DNA of 64,000 nucleotides from JAMXLG01 sp963818925 (GTDB taxonomy: Bacteria > Vulcanimicrobiota > Vulcanimicrobiia > Vulcanimicrobiales > Vulcanimicrobiaceae). The translations under genes and the position numbers were made by a program. How positions within the stretch are numbered: the stretch's first letter is position 1; each line of letters opens with the position of its first letter. Below are positions 1 through 9,788 of the stretch, piece by piece. The DNA lies in contig CAWFTN010000001.1 of the NCBI GenBank assembly GCA_963818925.1, positions 1,612,001 through 1,676,000 on the forward strand, given 5' to 3'. The notes beneath the pieces are model-generated. The model worked only from the letters and a program-made list of their open reading frames with translations. It had not been told where the DNA came from and did no database searches.

Positions 1-79
1 GCCTGCCCCTCAGGTGGTCGCCACAATCAAACCAATTTGGGGGATGCGAGCCAGGCAAGCTTGCCGGTAGAATTTCCGC

Positions 80-1699
80 ATGAGGACCACAGGGCGGCTT
101 TGCCACGAGGATTTCGTCCCGGTTTGGCTGCGCATTAGCGTTGTCTCGATCGTAGTTCTCGGGATTTTTTTCCGGCTTTACCACATCGATCGGAAGGTAT
201 TCTGGGAAGACGAAATTCTCGGCGCGGTACACTCACTCGGATACACGGAAAAAGGAATCGTCGCCAAGTCAACGAGTTTCGCCGTCGCCTCGGACGTCCA
301 GCGTTTTATTCGTCCGAACCCAACGCTCGGCGTGAGGCAGACCGTCGACTCTCTCGCGGCTGAAGATCCACAGCACGCGCCCGCGTATTACGTAGTCAGC
401 CATTTTTGGACGCAGCGCTTCGGCGCATCCGTGAGCGAAATGCGGACGCCCGCGGCAATCTTCGGAGTCCTCGTTCTCCCGTGCGTGTTCTGGTTGGCGC
501 TGGAACTGTTCGGATCTCTTTCCACGGCGCTCATCGCCGTTGCGCTGGTGGCCGCCTCACCGTTCTTCGTCCTATACGCGCAGGAAGCACGGGAATACAG
601 TATGTGGAGTGCGGCCACTGCGATCCAGGGCGCCGTGTTTCTGCGCGCAATCCGCTTGCGCTCGTCCGCGCTTTGGATTGCGTACGGTCTTGTGACCGCG
701 GCTTCGCTCTATGTATACCTGCTTACGGGTTTGGTCGCACTGGGGCTCACCGTCTATCTCTTGATCCGTGAACGCGGGAGATTCACCCGTGCGCTTGGCC
801 TTTGTATCATCGCAGAATTCGGCGCCTTGGTCTTTTTCACGCCATGGCTGGAAGCTATTCGGACCTCGAGCGGCTTCATGCAAGGCATGTCGACGATCCT
901 AACGAGCAAACTTTCACCGGTGGACATCGTGCGAGTCTTCGCGCGCGATTTGCGTCAGGTGTTCTTCGACATCGGCTGGTCGCATCTAGGGCCATTCGGC
1001 TCATCGTCCCTCGACGCCGTATTCACCGTGATCCTGCTTGCGTTATGCGGGTACGCGCTTTTTTCTCTGGTTCGCCGTACGCCGTTTTCCGTCTGGGGCT
1101 TCGTCGCGATCGGCCTTTGCGCTTCGATGATGCCGCTGCTGCTGCACGATCTGTTCGTGCGCGGCAACTTTGTCTATCAGGCGCGGTATTTTTTACCCCT
1201 GTTGCTCGGCATCCAGCTCGCAGTCGCCGCGCTCTTCGGGAGGACGCTCCTCGACCGCACCTCGTCCGCCACAGTTCGAACGGCGTCTGCGGCACTCTTG
1301 AGTCTCGTTTTCACCGGCGAACTGATTTCTTGCGCGATTTCATCGCAAGCAGTGACGTGGTGGAACAAGGACGACGAGCGGACCCCGGCAGTCGCCGCAA
1401 TCATCAACGAGTCGCACAAGCCGCTAGTAATAAGCGACTATTTTTCGCCCACGATTCTCGAGCTAAGCCTCTATCTCGATCCCGCTGTTCCGGTTCGACT
1501 CAACCTCAAATGCGCGCAATGCGTGCTTCCGAGCACGAACGTCACGTTCGATACTTCCGGATACCAGAGCGTCTTTGCCGTGCAGGCGCCGAAGTCAGAA
1601 AAGGATGCGCGCTACCGTTGGGTCGATCCGTTTCCGTTTCCGGCGCAGCCAAGTCCGCTTAACATGTTCGCCGTCATTTCACCATCAGGCAGAGACTGA
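80..1699 (+). CDS. GT39-type (ArnT/PMT-like) membrane glycosyltransferase
   Basis: A 539-residue multi-spanning membrane protein. The first membrane segment (about residues 17-32) is followed at 41-45 by FWEDE, the acidic pair in the first outer loop typical of the GT39/ArnT/PMT superfamily, whose members move sugars from polyprenyl-phosphate carriers to lipids, proteins or glycans outside the membrane. About ten further hydrophobic segments follow, then a soluble tail of about 120 residues. The length fits the family. A (alpha/alpha)6-type glycosidase gene lies 92 bp downstream on the same strand, so the two may share a carbohydrate task. The acceptor sugar and substrate cannot be told from sequence. 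The ATG at 80 has no strong ribosome-binding site, but the reading frame fits the family from this point. Confidence 0.8.
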   Translation: MRTTGRLCHEDFVPVWLRISVVSIVVLGIFFRLYHIDRKVFWEDEILGAVHSLGYTEKGIVAKSTSFAVASDVQRFIRPNPTLGVRQTVDSLAAEDPQHAPAYYVVSHFWTQRFGASVSEMRTPAAIFGVLVLPCVFWLALELFGSLSTALIAVALVAASPFFVLYAQEAREYSMWSAATAIQGAVFLRAIRLRSSALWIAYGLVTAASLYVYLLTGLVALGLTVYLLIRERGRFTRALGLCIIAEFGALVFFTPWLEAIRTSSGFMQGMSTILTSKLSPVDIVRVFARDLRQVFFDIGWSHLGPFGSSSLDAVFTVILLALCGYALFSLVRRTPFSVWGFVAIGLCASMMPLLLHDLFVRGNFVYQARYFLPLLLGIQLAVAALFGRTLLDRTSSATVRTASAALLSLVFTGELISCAISSQAVTWWNKDDERTPAVAAIINESHKPLVISDYFSPTILELSLYLDPAVPVRLNLKCAQCVLPSTNVTFDTSGYQSVFAVQAPKSEKDARYRWVDPFPFPAQPSPLNMFAVISPSGRD

Positions 1700-1791
1700 C
1701 AGGACGTGAGGCGTCCGTTTCGCTTTCCGTCTCAATGACAGCGAGGGCTAGGTAAAGCAAGAATTATACGGCCCGCACTGAAGCGGTCACC

Positions 1792-4308
1792 ATGATCGTG
1801 AAGGGCGAGCCGAGCCATCATGTTTCCACGGAAAAGCGGCTTCCGAGCTATCGCGTAAACGCCGAACGACTCGGCATGGGCTCGAGCCTTGGAAATTCGA
1901 GCATCTGGGTTAACACAAAAAGTACCGGCGATATCGAACGTGTCTTCTGCATGACGGGCGGCGTGGTCGCGATCGGTTCGATTTGCGTTCGATACGGCGT
2001 TGTCGGCAGACCGTTACGCGAGCTGTGGATGGACCATCCGGAGGATCCAAGCGGACGGACATACTCGGCGCTTAGCACGGACGGTACGACGGTGGAATTC
2101 GAGATCCATCCCGCATATCAGCGCCGTACGTTCACACTCGCGGGTGCGTTGCGCGTTGAAGAAACGACGTTCGTACCGCTGCTTGGACACGCAGAGGCAA
2201 GAAACGATCCGCCGATTGTGTACCAACACGTCCACATTCATAACATTAGCGATACCGAGCATGATATCCGTGTTGCGGGATACGCGCGGCTACGTGGCGA
2301 CACGCAGGACGATGTCCTGGCCGAAATCGACGACGATGTGTTGGGATTGATTGCATATGATGCGATTAATCCGTCGCTTGTGCGCATATTCGCTATGACA
2401 GAAAAGCCGAGTTCTTTTGAAACGAGCTTCGACTTCGGCGCGGTCTATCACACATCACACATGCACCCCTTACGCGCAACCACGCAAGCGCAGGGCGACA
2501 TTTTGGGCGCGTTGCAGCTGGAGATACAGCTCGAACCCGATGCGCACAAACGCTTTGCGTTCAAAGCGGCGGTATATGGGAACGGTATGGAGGACGCGAA
2601 GCAGAACTTTTCCCAAAGCATTCCCGGCCGGGACGCGTTGACGGAAACGATTGCGAATCTTGAAGAGGTAATTCACCGCTCGGAGGTCGTGACTCCCGAC
2701 GAGGTAATCAATGACGGGGCATTGTGGGCCAAAGTCAACATGCGGCGCGTCATGGCGAACTATCCGACCGGGTGGCTCTTTACAAATGATCCGGGTGTAA
2801 CATCAAACGTGGTCTGTCGCGATTGCGCGTGGTTCGCCTTCGGAAGCGACTACTTCATGCCATCGTTCTCACGCTCGCTCCTCGACACGTGGTCACAGCT
2901 ACAGTATGCGTCGGGCAAACTCCCCGAATACATGGATGCCTTGTCGGGTGCGCTCGAGGACGATGGACTGAACATCAATGACGACACGCCTCTTTTCATT
3001 ATAGCGGCAAGCCATCACTACCGCTCAAGCGGCGACGTCGATTGGCTGCGAAGCATTTATCCCTCGCTCGCAAAGGCCGGGCGCTACATCATTTCACAAA
3101 TGGACGATCGCGACCTCGTCTTTTGCTCTGCAGATGATTCACGCGGAAGCGTATGGGCAATTGCCAGTTGGCGCAACATCATCGCGAACTACAAAATCAA
3201 CGGAGCCGTAACCGAGATCAACGCCGAGTGTGTCGCCGCACTGCTGAACTTGGCGCATCTTTCCGAACGCATCGGCGGTGCTGCCATCGATGCTGCTACG
3301 TTCGCCGATGCGTCTGCTCGAATCCGAAACGCGATGGCGACGCACCTCATAAACCCGGACAGTGGACTGTTTTATCTCAACGTCGACGTCCACGGGAACG
3401 CTCACACCGATGTAACCGGCGATCAGATATTTCCCGTGATGTTTCACGCGTGTGACGACGAGACAAGTTTCCGCATCATCAGCAGACTAAATTCCCCGGA
3501 TTTCTGGACTGACGCCGGCCTGCGAACGGCGTCGGCGCTCGATCCGCTATACGATCCGCACGCCTATGCCGGCTTGATCGGAGGCGTATGGCCGGGCCTC
3601 ACGTGGTGGTACGCCTTCGCGGCGGCGCGCTACCATCCCGAGTTCATGGTTAAGGCCTTGCGTTCGTCGTTCGAGCACTATGCAAAAGATCCGCGGCGCT
3701 ACAACACCGTGCCGGGTCATTTCAGTGAGTGGTTCGACGGAGATTCCTTGGCAAATCGCGGAATGCGTCTGAGCCCATGGGAACCGCCCCGTTTTCTTTG
3801 GGCTGCCATCGAAGGCGTTTGCGGCCTCACGTTGAGCGGAGACGTGCCCCAAATAAATCCGCTCGTTCCTGAAAATTGGAAATGGCTCGCGCTGCGGCGA
3901 CTTCGCTACCACGGTCAAGAGATTGCGTACTTCGCCGTTCGCGTGAAAGGTTCGTTTCAACTGTTCACAACGTGCGAGATCGACACTGACCACCCGCATT
4001 ACGTCTACGACCGCGACATTTCCGATAGCGTGCCAATGTTCTCACGCGCGTCTCGCGCGGTGGCTTTCGAACGCGACCGCGAGGTCGTGGTTTTCGTCGG
4101 CAACGCGGGGAATGTAACAATGAACGTTCCGATGGATCTCTCTTCCATCTTGGACGCGAACGCGAAGTATCACACGCGCATCTACAATTCTGAACGCGAC
4201 GATTGGGAAACTGACGAAGTGTTAGCGCGTAAGCAGATCTGTGCGGTTACGGCGACGATCGAAAGCCAAGGTTATCGCATCTTGCATTTCACGCGCGTCG
4301 ACGAGTGA
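1792..4308 (+). CDS. (alpha/alpha)6-barrel glycoside hydrolase or phosphorylase
   Basis: An 838-residue protein without a signal peptide. The first ~300 residues are beta-rich, resembling the N-terminal sandwich domain of GH15/GH63/GH94-type enzymes. The middle (about 320-690) has the alternating helix pattern of a toroid, with GVTSNVVCRDCAWFAFGSDY near 335 and DDTPLFIIAASHHY near 400 in the positions where these families carry substrate loops. The region with QINPLVPENWKW followed by a beta-domain is typical of amylo-alpha-1,6-glucosidases and disaccharide phosphorylases. I therefore expect action on an alpha-glucan or a disaccharide in the cytoplasm. The exact GH family, and hydrolysis versus phosphorolysis, is not settled. 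It follows the GT39-like gene by 92 bp. Confidence 0.65.
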   Translation: MIVKGEPSHHVSTEKRLPSYRVNAERLGMGSSLGNSSIWVNTKSTGDIERVFCMTGGVVAIGSICVRYGVVGRPLRELWMDHPEDPSGRTYSALSTDGTTVEFEIHPAYQRRTFTLAGALRVEETTFVPLLGHAEARNDPPIVYQHVHIHNISDTEHDIRVAGYARLRGDTQDDVLAEIDDDVLGLIAYDAINPSLVRIFAMTEKPSSFETSFDFGAVYHTSHMHPLRATTQAQGDILGALQLEIQLEPDAHKRFAFKAAVYGNGMEDAKQNFSQSIPGRDALTETIANLEEVIHRSEVVTPDEVINDGALWAKVNMRRVMANYPTGWLFTNDPGVTSNVVCRDCAWFAFGSDYFMPSFSRSLLDTWSQLQYASGKLPEYMDALSGALEDDGLNINDDTPLFIIAASHHYRSSGDVDWLRSIYPSLAKAGRYIISQMDDRDLVFCSADDSRGSVWAIASWRNIIANYKINGAVTEINAECVAALLNLAHLSERIGGAAIDAATFADASARIRNAMATHLINPDSGLFYLNVDVHGNAHTDVTGDQIFPVMFHACDDETSFRIISRLNSPDFWTDAGLRTASALDPLYDPHAYAGLIGGVWPGLTWWYAFAAARYHPEFMVKALRSSFEHYAKDPRRYNTVPGHFSEWFDGDSLANRGMRLSPWEPPRFLWAAIEGVCGLTLSGDVPQINPLVPENWKWLALRRLRYHGQEIAYFAVRVKGSFQLFTTCEIDTDHPHYVYDRDISDSVPMFSRASRAVAFERDREVVVFVGNAGNVTMNVPMDLSSILDANAKYHTRIYNSERDDWETDEVLARKQICAVTATIESQGYRILHFTRVDE

Positions 4309-4455
4309 AGGTCGCCGCTTCGCTGAGAAAGTTACTGTCGAGAAAATTACCGATCAACTCGGCGATTTTCGTCGAGGCATTCTTCGAGCGCGAAGTGTCC
4401 GGTATCGACGAAACGCAGCTCGGCGTTCGGAAGGTCTGTGAGAATAACGCGCTCG

Positions 4456-4782
4456 CTACGAGTTTGCCTCTGCGGAGAACGCGGCGACCGCGTCCTCGAC
4501 GGTCTCGTACATCGGCCATATCGTCGATAAGTCCGTAAGCTCAAACACCCGTGTAACTTGCGGAGTCACGCGCGCTAAATGCATCAGCGGCAAGTCCTTC
4601 GCCAAGCGTTGCTTATGGAGGCGCACGAGGACAGTGACAGCGCTCGAGTCGATGTATGAAACGCCGTCGAAATCTAAAACGACGTAAGTGGCGTCCTCAG
4701 CCGGCCGAAGAATCACGGTCAGGTTCGCGCTCGCAGCGATGTCGTACTCGCCGGACAGTTCTATAACGAGTGGTCCGCTCAT
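4456..4782 (-). CDS. STAS-domain anti-sigma factor antagonist (RsbV/SpoIIAA-like)
   Basis: A 108-residue protein that is a single STAS domain. The first strand LVIELSGEYDIA and the switch loop YIDSSAVTVLV (about 43-53) are classical. Ser46 sits where SpoIIAA and RsbV are phosphorylated by their cognate anti-sigma kinase, so this copy keeps the switch residue. In the family, the unphosphorylated form binds the anti-sigma factor and frees the sigma factor. A PP2C/SpoIIE-type phosphatase that could dephosphorylate it lies divergently 595 bp away. No anti-sigma kinase is visible in the window. Of the four STAS genes here, this is the only one with the canonical serine. Confidence 0.85.
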   Translation of the reverse strand: MSGPLVIELSGEYDIAASANLTVILRPAEDATYVVLDFDGVSYIDSSAVTVLVRLHKQRLAKDLPLMHLARVTPQVTRVFELTDLSTIWPMYETVEDAVAAFSAEANS

Positions 4783-5377
4783 GGCGATCGGTTGTCGATT
4801 GTACCACGAGCCGCGAGTCGGCTGCTTCCTACTTCCGTACTAGAATTGTGTTGTTGCCTTAATGTGGGTTTGGTACACAAGCGCGGCTCAAACAGCGCGA
4901 GGACGGCCGCCAAGCACGGCCAACAACGACGGCCTATAGCAAAAAGATTATTGCAGTAAGCGGCGCAACGCGCGCCCCAGGAGCCGGTCTCGTTCGGGCC
5001 ACCCTTGCCGACCCAAATAGCGATTTTCAAGTGCGCGCTGAAACGGTCGATATTACGTAATCGATCCGGACTTGTTCCGCGGACTCGATTTCCGGGCGCC
5101 GACGATCTCGGCAACATGTTTCGATTCAAACGCGACTTCAACGACGACTTTCGCGCTGCGCGCGATACACAATCAGCGCGATTGCTTCACTGCCAGCCGC
5201 TCAACTTCGACATGTGGCTCGACGAATGCGCGTTGTTCGCTGCTGTGACAAACGCTTCGTTAACGCGTGCCTTCCCGTTGTTTTCATCTTGCTTTCATCA
5301 AGCAACGGTGCACTTGCTACCTGACGGAAGCCATGCTTCGCGGGTAAGGAGAGCGACGCAGCGAATGCACCTCTCGA
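4783..5377. other. Divergent intergenic region between STAS and PP2C genes
   Basis: This stretch of about 595 bp separates the divergent STAS and phosphatase genes and presumably carries both promoters. Open frames of 120-126 residues exist on both strands, but none shows a recognisable domain, signal peptide or plausible ribosome-binding site, so I call no gene. Confidence 0.5.
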
Positions 5378-6160
5378 ATGTATAGTTCACTTCGGCGCGC
5401 GATCGCGCACTTGACCGTCGGAGAGGACTCGGAACTCCATTTCAACTTGGCCGCGGAGCGAATTCAGCGCGCCTTACTGGATGTTTCGATACCCGCAATT
5501 TCAGGCACGGAAATCGGCGTCCATGCGGAACCCGCGCGCTTAGTAGGCGGCGACTATATCGATATATTTCCCGTCCTCGAAGATGTGTTGATTATGGGGC
5601 TGGGCGATGCATCGGGAAAATCGCTCGCCGCTGCATTGAACGCCCTCATGCTCCGATATCTCGTGCGAGGGCTGACCACTGCACTTGGCGCTGGACAACT
5701 TGTTTCTATTGTGACCCATACCAATGCCGTCGTAACAGACGATATGGCAGAGGGTTCCTTCATCACCTTTCTCCTTGCCGCTTTCGATGTAACATCCGGT
5801 GAACTACGAATCGTAAACGCCGGTCACGAGCCACCGTTATTGTACCGACGCATCTCAAATCAAGTGCAGACGATGGATGAGCACGATATCGTTCTTGGCA
5901 TCAACAAACAAACGTTCTATAAGGAAGAGCAAACACTACTCGGTGCCGGCGACGTGGCGGTTTTTTATACCGACGGGCTTACAGAAGCCACCAATAGCAA
6001 GGGTGAACTCTTCACGATAGAGCGCCTAAAGGATGAATTGTTTAAGCGGGCGCATCAGCCCGCGCAACAAATCGCGGAAACAATCTTTGACAACGTGAAG
6101 GAGTATGCGTCCGGACCGTTGCGCGATGATGCAACGATCCTGGTGATTAGGCGCACATAA
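5378..6160 (+). CDS. PP2C/SpoIIE-family serine phosphatase (RsbU-like)
   Basis: A 260-residue soluble protein that is almost entirely a PPM/SpoIIE phosphatase domain. Metal-binding motifs occur in order: GGDY (57-60), GDASGKS (76-82), NAGHEPPL in the middle, FYTDGLTEA (about 192-200) and RDDATILVIR at the C-terminus. Such enzymes dephosphorylate STAS-domain antagonists and so activate alternative sigma factors. The N-terminus is only about 45 residues and has no PAS, GAF or receiver domain, so it would need a partner protein to be regulated. The divergent STAS gene at 4456-4782 keeps its phosphorylatable serine and is the obvious substrate candidate. Confidence 0.88.
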   Translation: MYSSLRRAIAHLTVGEDSELHFNLAAERIQRALLDVSIPAISGTEIGVHAEPARLVGGDYIDIFPVLEDVLIMGLGDASGKSLAAALNALMLRYLVRGLTTALGAGQLVSIVTHTNAVVTDDMAEGSFITFLLAAFDVTSGELRIVNAGHEPPLLYRRISNQVQTMDEHDIVLGINKQTFYKEEQTLLGAGDVAVFYTDGLTEATNSKGELFTIERLKDELFKRAHQPAQQIAETIFDNVKEYASGPLRDDATILVIRRT

Positions 6161-6344
6161 TATCCGTGGGTGCACGCGGATTCGGCTACTTGTAGTTTGT
6201 CTTCAACGGTAGGCCGCTCCTGGCTCCCTCCGGCGCACACGACACGGTCAAGGCGAATACGCCGGTGATACTCATAAGGAATAAACGCGATTGTAGCCGC
6301 TTTTCCGTCGGACGTCACGCATGTGATAGCACGATTGCATTCGT

Positions 6345-8039
6345 TCAGTTTGCGGGCACGAACGAACTCAAGCGCTGCTGCAGGAGCGCGTTCTCGTAGC
6401 GTATCGCGTCGGTTTCGATCGCTGCAATGGAGATCGCAATTGACTCCGCGACGCGCGCGATTGCTTCTTCGATATCCGGCGGCGTCTGTTCTCCACCATG
6501 CCGTTCGCCGATCACGACCGCGCCGACCAATCGCCCGGATAACGTCATGGGATAAAGACGTATGCCCGGTAGTGAGGTCGTTACACGATGGAGATCGAGC
6601 GTTTGCCGGTGAGCGCGTAGCTCGACGTAGGCAAGATCGTTCTCATCAATCTCCTTCGGCGCATCGGTGAAGCTCGACGCCGCGCATTGGAGCGGACCGC
6701 CCCCCGTAAGATACACCGCTGCGCCGCTAACGCTTCCGTGCCGCCCGAGCATTTCGACCGCATCACGAACCAGCGGCTGCTGTTCGGTATAGAATTGAAC
6801 GGTCGTTGCAAAGCGGCGCAAGGCCAGCTCCTGCTCGTGTCGCGTGCGAAAGAGCACGCTGTCGACGAAGCGATCGACGCGTGAATGCACCAGACGTGCG
6901 CTCACGATTACCGCGAGCGCGATCAAGAATTCGACGATCGCGCTGGCGATGTGCGTAAGATTTGTAAGATACCGCTCAGCGGCGAATTCCAAGGCCGCGA
7001 AGATGATCAAAAGCACCGCGGACGTTACGGCGTAGACGATTGTGCGGTTGATTACGAAGGTTACATCAAAGACGTGATCCCGCAAAATCGCGTAAGCGAG
7101 AGCGAGCGGAATGATTACGACCGATAGAACTACGTAGACGATAAACACCGAGAAATCGAAGGCGCGCAGCTCCCACAGAAGCATCACAATCGCATATCCG
7201 ACGCCGCCGATCATAATCGCGGCGAAGACGATTCCGACGCGATTGCGCTCGCCAGGCTTGGCCAAAGCAAGTGAAATCACCGACGACACAAGTAAGAGCG
7301 CAGCGAAGACCGCGATCTCGGGGATGTACAGGTTTCGAGTATAGACGAAACCGTCGACGAAGAACGCGAGGAGCACGATCCCGTCAACGACGTGCGTGAT
7401 GGTTCGGCGGCGCGGCGTATCATCCGAGCCGAGCCGTATAGCAAACGATGCTAGCAGCGCCACCGGAAAGACGCCGCAAAGTGTGCGCAGCACGTACGCT
7501 GTCGGACCGAAGAGTGAATCCGGCAAGCCCGCAAGAGCGGACATAAAGTGCGGCCAGCTGAGCAGCGCGCCTCCGACGAATGCGATGAGCAGCGCTACAA
7601 GGACGCCCGGTCGGCGAAACCCGACATACGCGAGCAAGCCGAGCGAGAATGCGGCAACGATACTGTTGACCACCATTTCCGCAAACGGGATTTCATTTCG
7701 TAGACTGACGGCAGGCACTTCTACGACGCGGACGGCCCCGCCACGAACGATCGGCACGGGCACCGCCTGCCCCTTGAAAACCATCCCGCCCGAACGGAAC
7801 CACTGAGCCGTGGGAAGTAGGCCGCGGTCGTAACGATCGCCGGGACGGACGCCGGCCGCGGCGGCAGAAGGGCCGACCGCAAGCACAATGCCAGTCGTTT
7901 TTGACAACTGTTCCGCCCGCCAGTCGATGAAATATTCATGACCGAGGCCGTTTCCGAGCACAATTAAGATGAACGACAAGAACGCCAACGTCGGCAGAAG
8001 CAACGATCCAATGCGCTCCCACTGAGTCTTCACCTCCAA
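6345..8039 (-). CDS. PDZ-like / multi-TM / GAF-like membrane sensor protein
   Basis: A 564-residue protein with a distinctive layout. A hydrophobic N-terminus (11-30) is followed by an outside PDZ-like segment (about 45-110, with GVRPGDRYDRG). Then come about eight membrane helices, the linker VDRFVDSVLFRTRHEQE (near 390) and a C-terminal GAF-like domain (about 410-545) containing LVGAVVIGER. There is no HisKA, HATPase, GGDEF or PP2C domain, so it is not itself a classical sensor kinase. Two damaged relatives lie at 43.8 kb and 44.7-46.2 kb, where the VDRFVD..FFR.RH..E motif is recognisable. The job may be membrane or redox sensing with output through a partner. Function is inferred from architecture only. 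Confidence 0.7.
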   Translation of the reverse strand: MEVKTQWERIGSLLLPTLAFLSFILIVLGNGLGHEYFIDWRAEQLSKTTGIVLAVGPSAAAAGVRPGDRYDRGLLPTAQWFRSGGMVFKGQAVPVPIVRGGAVRVVEVPAVSLRNEIPFAEMVVNSIVAAFSLGLLAYVGFRRPGVLVALLIAFVGGALLSWPHFMSALAGLPDSLFGPTAYVLRTLCGVFPVALLASFAIRLGSDDTPRRRTITHVVDGIVLLAFFVDGFVYTRNLYIPEIAVFAALLLVSSVISLALAKPGERNRVGIVFAAIMIGGVGYAIVMLLWELRAFDFSVFIVYVVLSVVIIPLALAYAILRDHVFDVTFVINRTIVYAVTSAVLLIIFAALEFAAERYLTNLTHIASAIVEFLIALAVIVSARLVHSRVDRFVDSVLFRTRHEQELALRRFATTVQFYTEQQPLVRDAVEMLGRHGSVSGAAVYLTGGGPLQCAASSFTDAPKEIDENDLAYVELRAHRQTLDLHRVTTSLPGIRLYPMTLSGRLVGAVVIGERHGGEQTPPDIEEAIARVAESIAISIAAIETDAIRYENALLQQRLSSFVPAN

Positions 8040-8150
8040 GACGTTCGTCGCAAACGGTGTCTCCCCCGCGTATGTGTCAACTTAACTTGTCACCCATTTG
8101 ATCGCTACCGCGCGAGCGATGTTATGCTGATGCTTCATACGGACTTTCTT

Positions 8151-8270
8151 CTATGAGGACGACGGCACCAATTCCGACTGCAAGTACGGTAGAGCGATCG
8201 TAAACCGCGCACCGCCGAGATGCGAATCTCCGACTGCGACGCGCCCTCCCTCAACACGTCTTATGCGTGG
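8151..8270 (-). pseudogene. Relic of histidine kinase C-terminus (cassette copy A)
   Basis: On the minus strand this segment translates to GGRVAVGDSHLGGARFTIAL and ends in a stop at 8151-8153. It matches the last ~35 residues of the HATPase domain in the kinase copies at 11.8, 24.5 and 47.1 kb (GDSHLGGARFTIALP). Nothing further upstream in the kinase is present, so only the tail of this gene survives. Confidence 0.8.
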
Positions 8271-8978
8271 TATCTTGCGACCCGCCGCGATCAAACGATT
8301 AGAACGAGTACATCTAGTGACTCCGACCTAGTACGTTAAACAGGCTCGCGGCCGGAGGCATCGCTATCGTATTCAACGCGAAATGGGGTCGGTACGGAAG
8401 CCCCATCCAGCCACCGAGTGCAAAGGTGGAGACGACTTCTGGATTGCGTTTAACAATGTCAGTTGAGAACGTGCGCGCAAATTACCTCGCGAGTTCGCCA
8501 GTTCGAGGATTTGTGCAAGCTGCTTCGCTGTTGCATTGAATCGCGCCACTCGAGCCAAATTCCCGACATAACTGCAGTTGGTCAACCCAATTCGCCCTTG
8601 CAACTTTATCACCATTTCGTAGAACAGCACTTGATGACAGAATATAATGCGCGAGGGCTTCGCATAATGCGCAAGCAGCTTGTCGCAATTCTTCCTGCTC
8701 AAACGGGATGGCCAGTTCAAACTGACTATCCCCGATGAGCCGTTCAGTTACGGCAGTGTTTCCATGCGTAACAACATTGACCGTCATTGATTCGATGGCT
8801 CGTTAACTGGGCCGGTTTGGCCTTGTTTCGCGCTACGCCACCTTGACGTCTGCTGCAAGCAAGGCACTCAAAACACATCGAAGAACAACGCGACGGGAAC
8901 TCCCATTATCAACGACGAGGCTTTTCGCACGTCGGACGCGTCCGACCCAACTTTGAGGTAACCCGGACGCCTTCACGC
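8271..8978. other. Intergenic region without a supportable gene
   Basis: Overlapping open frames of about 90-115 residues lie on both strands. The best of them (8482-8787, minus, starting MTVNVVTHGN) has no recognisable domain. Composition and lack of a clear ribosome-binding site make real coding doubtful. It may be decayed sequence like its surroundings. Confidence 0.4.
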
Positions 8979-9188
8979 TCACCTTTCGGACGTCAGTATT
9001 CTGCGCTGTTCGTTCGACACTAACAATCCAAAGCGACGAGACAGAGGGCCATCGTACCAACGGGGCGTCGTCGCCTCGCACCATATGTAGAGCCAAGCTG
9101 AACCGCAGAATAGCAATAGAGTAATGATACGCGCCCGGCGTGCAACACCAACGCCGGGATCGAACCACATATAGGTTCCAGCGCCCAT
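8979..9188 (-). CDS. Possible small membrane protein, unknown
   Basis: A 69-residue frame with one clear hydrophobic stretch (about 21-36, IITLLLFCGSAWLYIW) followed by a charged tail. I recognise no family. There is no good ribosome-binding site and a larger frame overlaps on the same strand. Low confidence. Confidence 0.25.
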   Translation of the reverse strand: MGAGTYMWFDPGVGVARRARIITLLLFCGSAWLYIWCEATTPRWYDGPLSRRFGLLVSNEQRRILTSER

Positions 9189-9278
9189 TGCGTTCTAGGT
9201 TAACCGCTCGCCTAGTAGTCCCTTTAGCGCGACGACGGTCGGCTGTTAGTCGAGCGAATAACGATCCTGTAAGATAGT

Positions 9279-9788
9279 ATGGCGTTGAAGCGCGTCGCAT
9301 GCAGCGTTCTAATGGCGGCCCTTGCTACTGGACCGGCGCTAGCCATACCAGGTCAAACCTCTGCACAACTTGAGGCATCGGCGAATTCCACCGGGGCCTT
9401 CACGAAATTTACTCGCTTCCATACCGATCATCCCGATCCAGACGGCGCCGACTACGAGTACATCGGTACATTACGCGTAGACGGACACGATACGGAATTT
9501 CATGCGAAGCCGTCTCGTGACGGAACGATCGAACTTGAGTCCTTTGTCTTTTCTGACCTTATGATGATGTCACCGCCGCCGGCGCCAAACAAAGAGTTAG
9601 TTGCCGATACGCTCGCACGTGTATATGGTGCACAGTACGCAAGCGACTTCAAGTCGGCGCAGCTATTGCCCACTAAATCCAATGCCGAAATTTGGCGCGG
9701 CACACTGCTAGGCTACTTTGCATTTGGCGGCGGCCTTCTTGTGTTTACACGACGCTACTTTGATGCATGGGCCGCACAAATTCGTTAA
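9279..9788 (+). CDS. Secreted hypothetical protein
   Basis: A 169-residue protein starting at ATG 9279 with a convincing Sec signal peptide and an ALA cleavage site at 20-22. The mature part is mixed alpha/beta, with DGADYEYIGTLRVDGHDTEF near 55-74 suggesting a small beta-rich domain, and a rather hydrophobic stretch (YFAFGGGLLVFT) near the end. I do not recognise the family. It stands alone between non-coding stretches, so context gives no help. Confidence 0.6.
   Translation: MALKRVACSVLMAALATGPALAIPGQTSAQLEASANSTGAFTKFTRFHTDHPDPDGADYEYIGTLRVDGHDTEFHAKPSRDGTIELESFVFSDLMMMSPPPAPNKELVADTLARVYGAQYASDFKSAQLLPTKSNAEIWRGTLLGYFAFGGGLLVFTRRYFDAWAAQIR

Noticed and set aside
5005..5385. 126-residue frame before the PP2C gene
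   Set aside because: No family, low-quality composition, and it overlaps the PP2C start.
9150..9180. T-loop-like GGTTCGATC (minus)
   Set aside because: The flanking bases do not form a T stem and no other tRNA arms are present.
8833..9300. 155-residue minus-strand frame
   Set aside because: Overlaps the start of the secreted protein gene, no domain, no ribosome-binding site.
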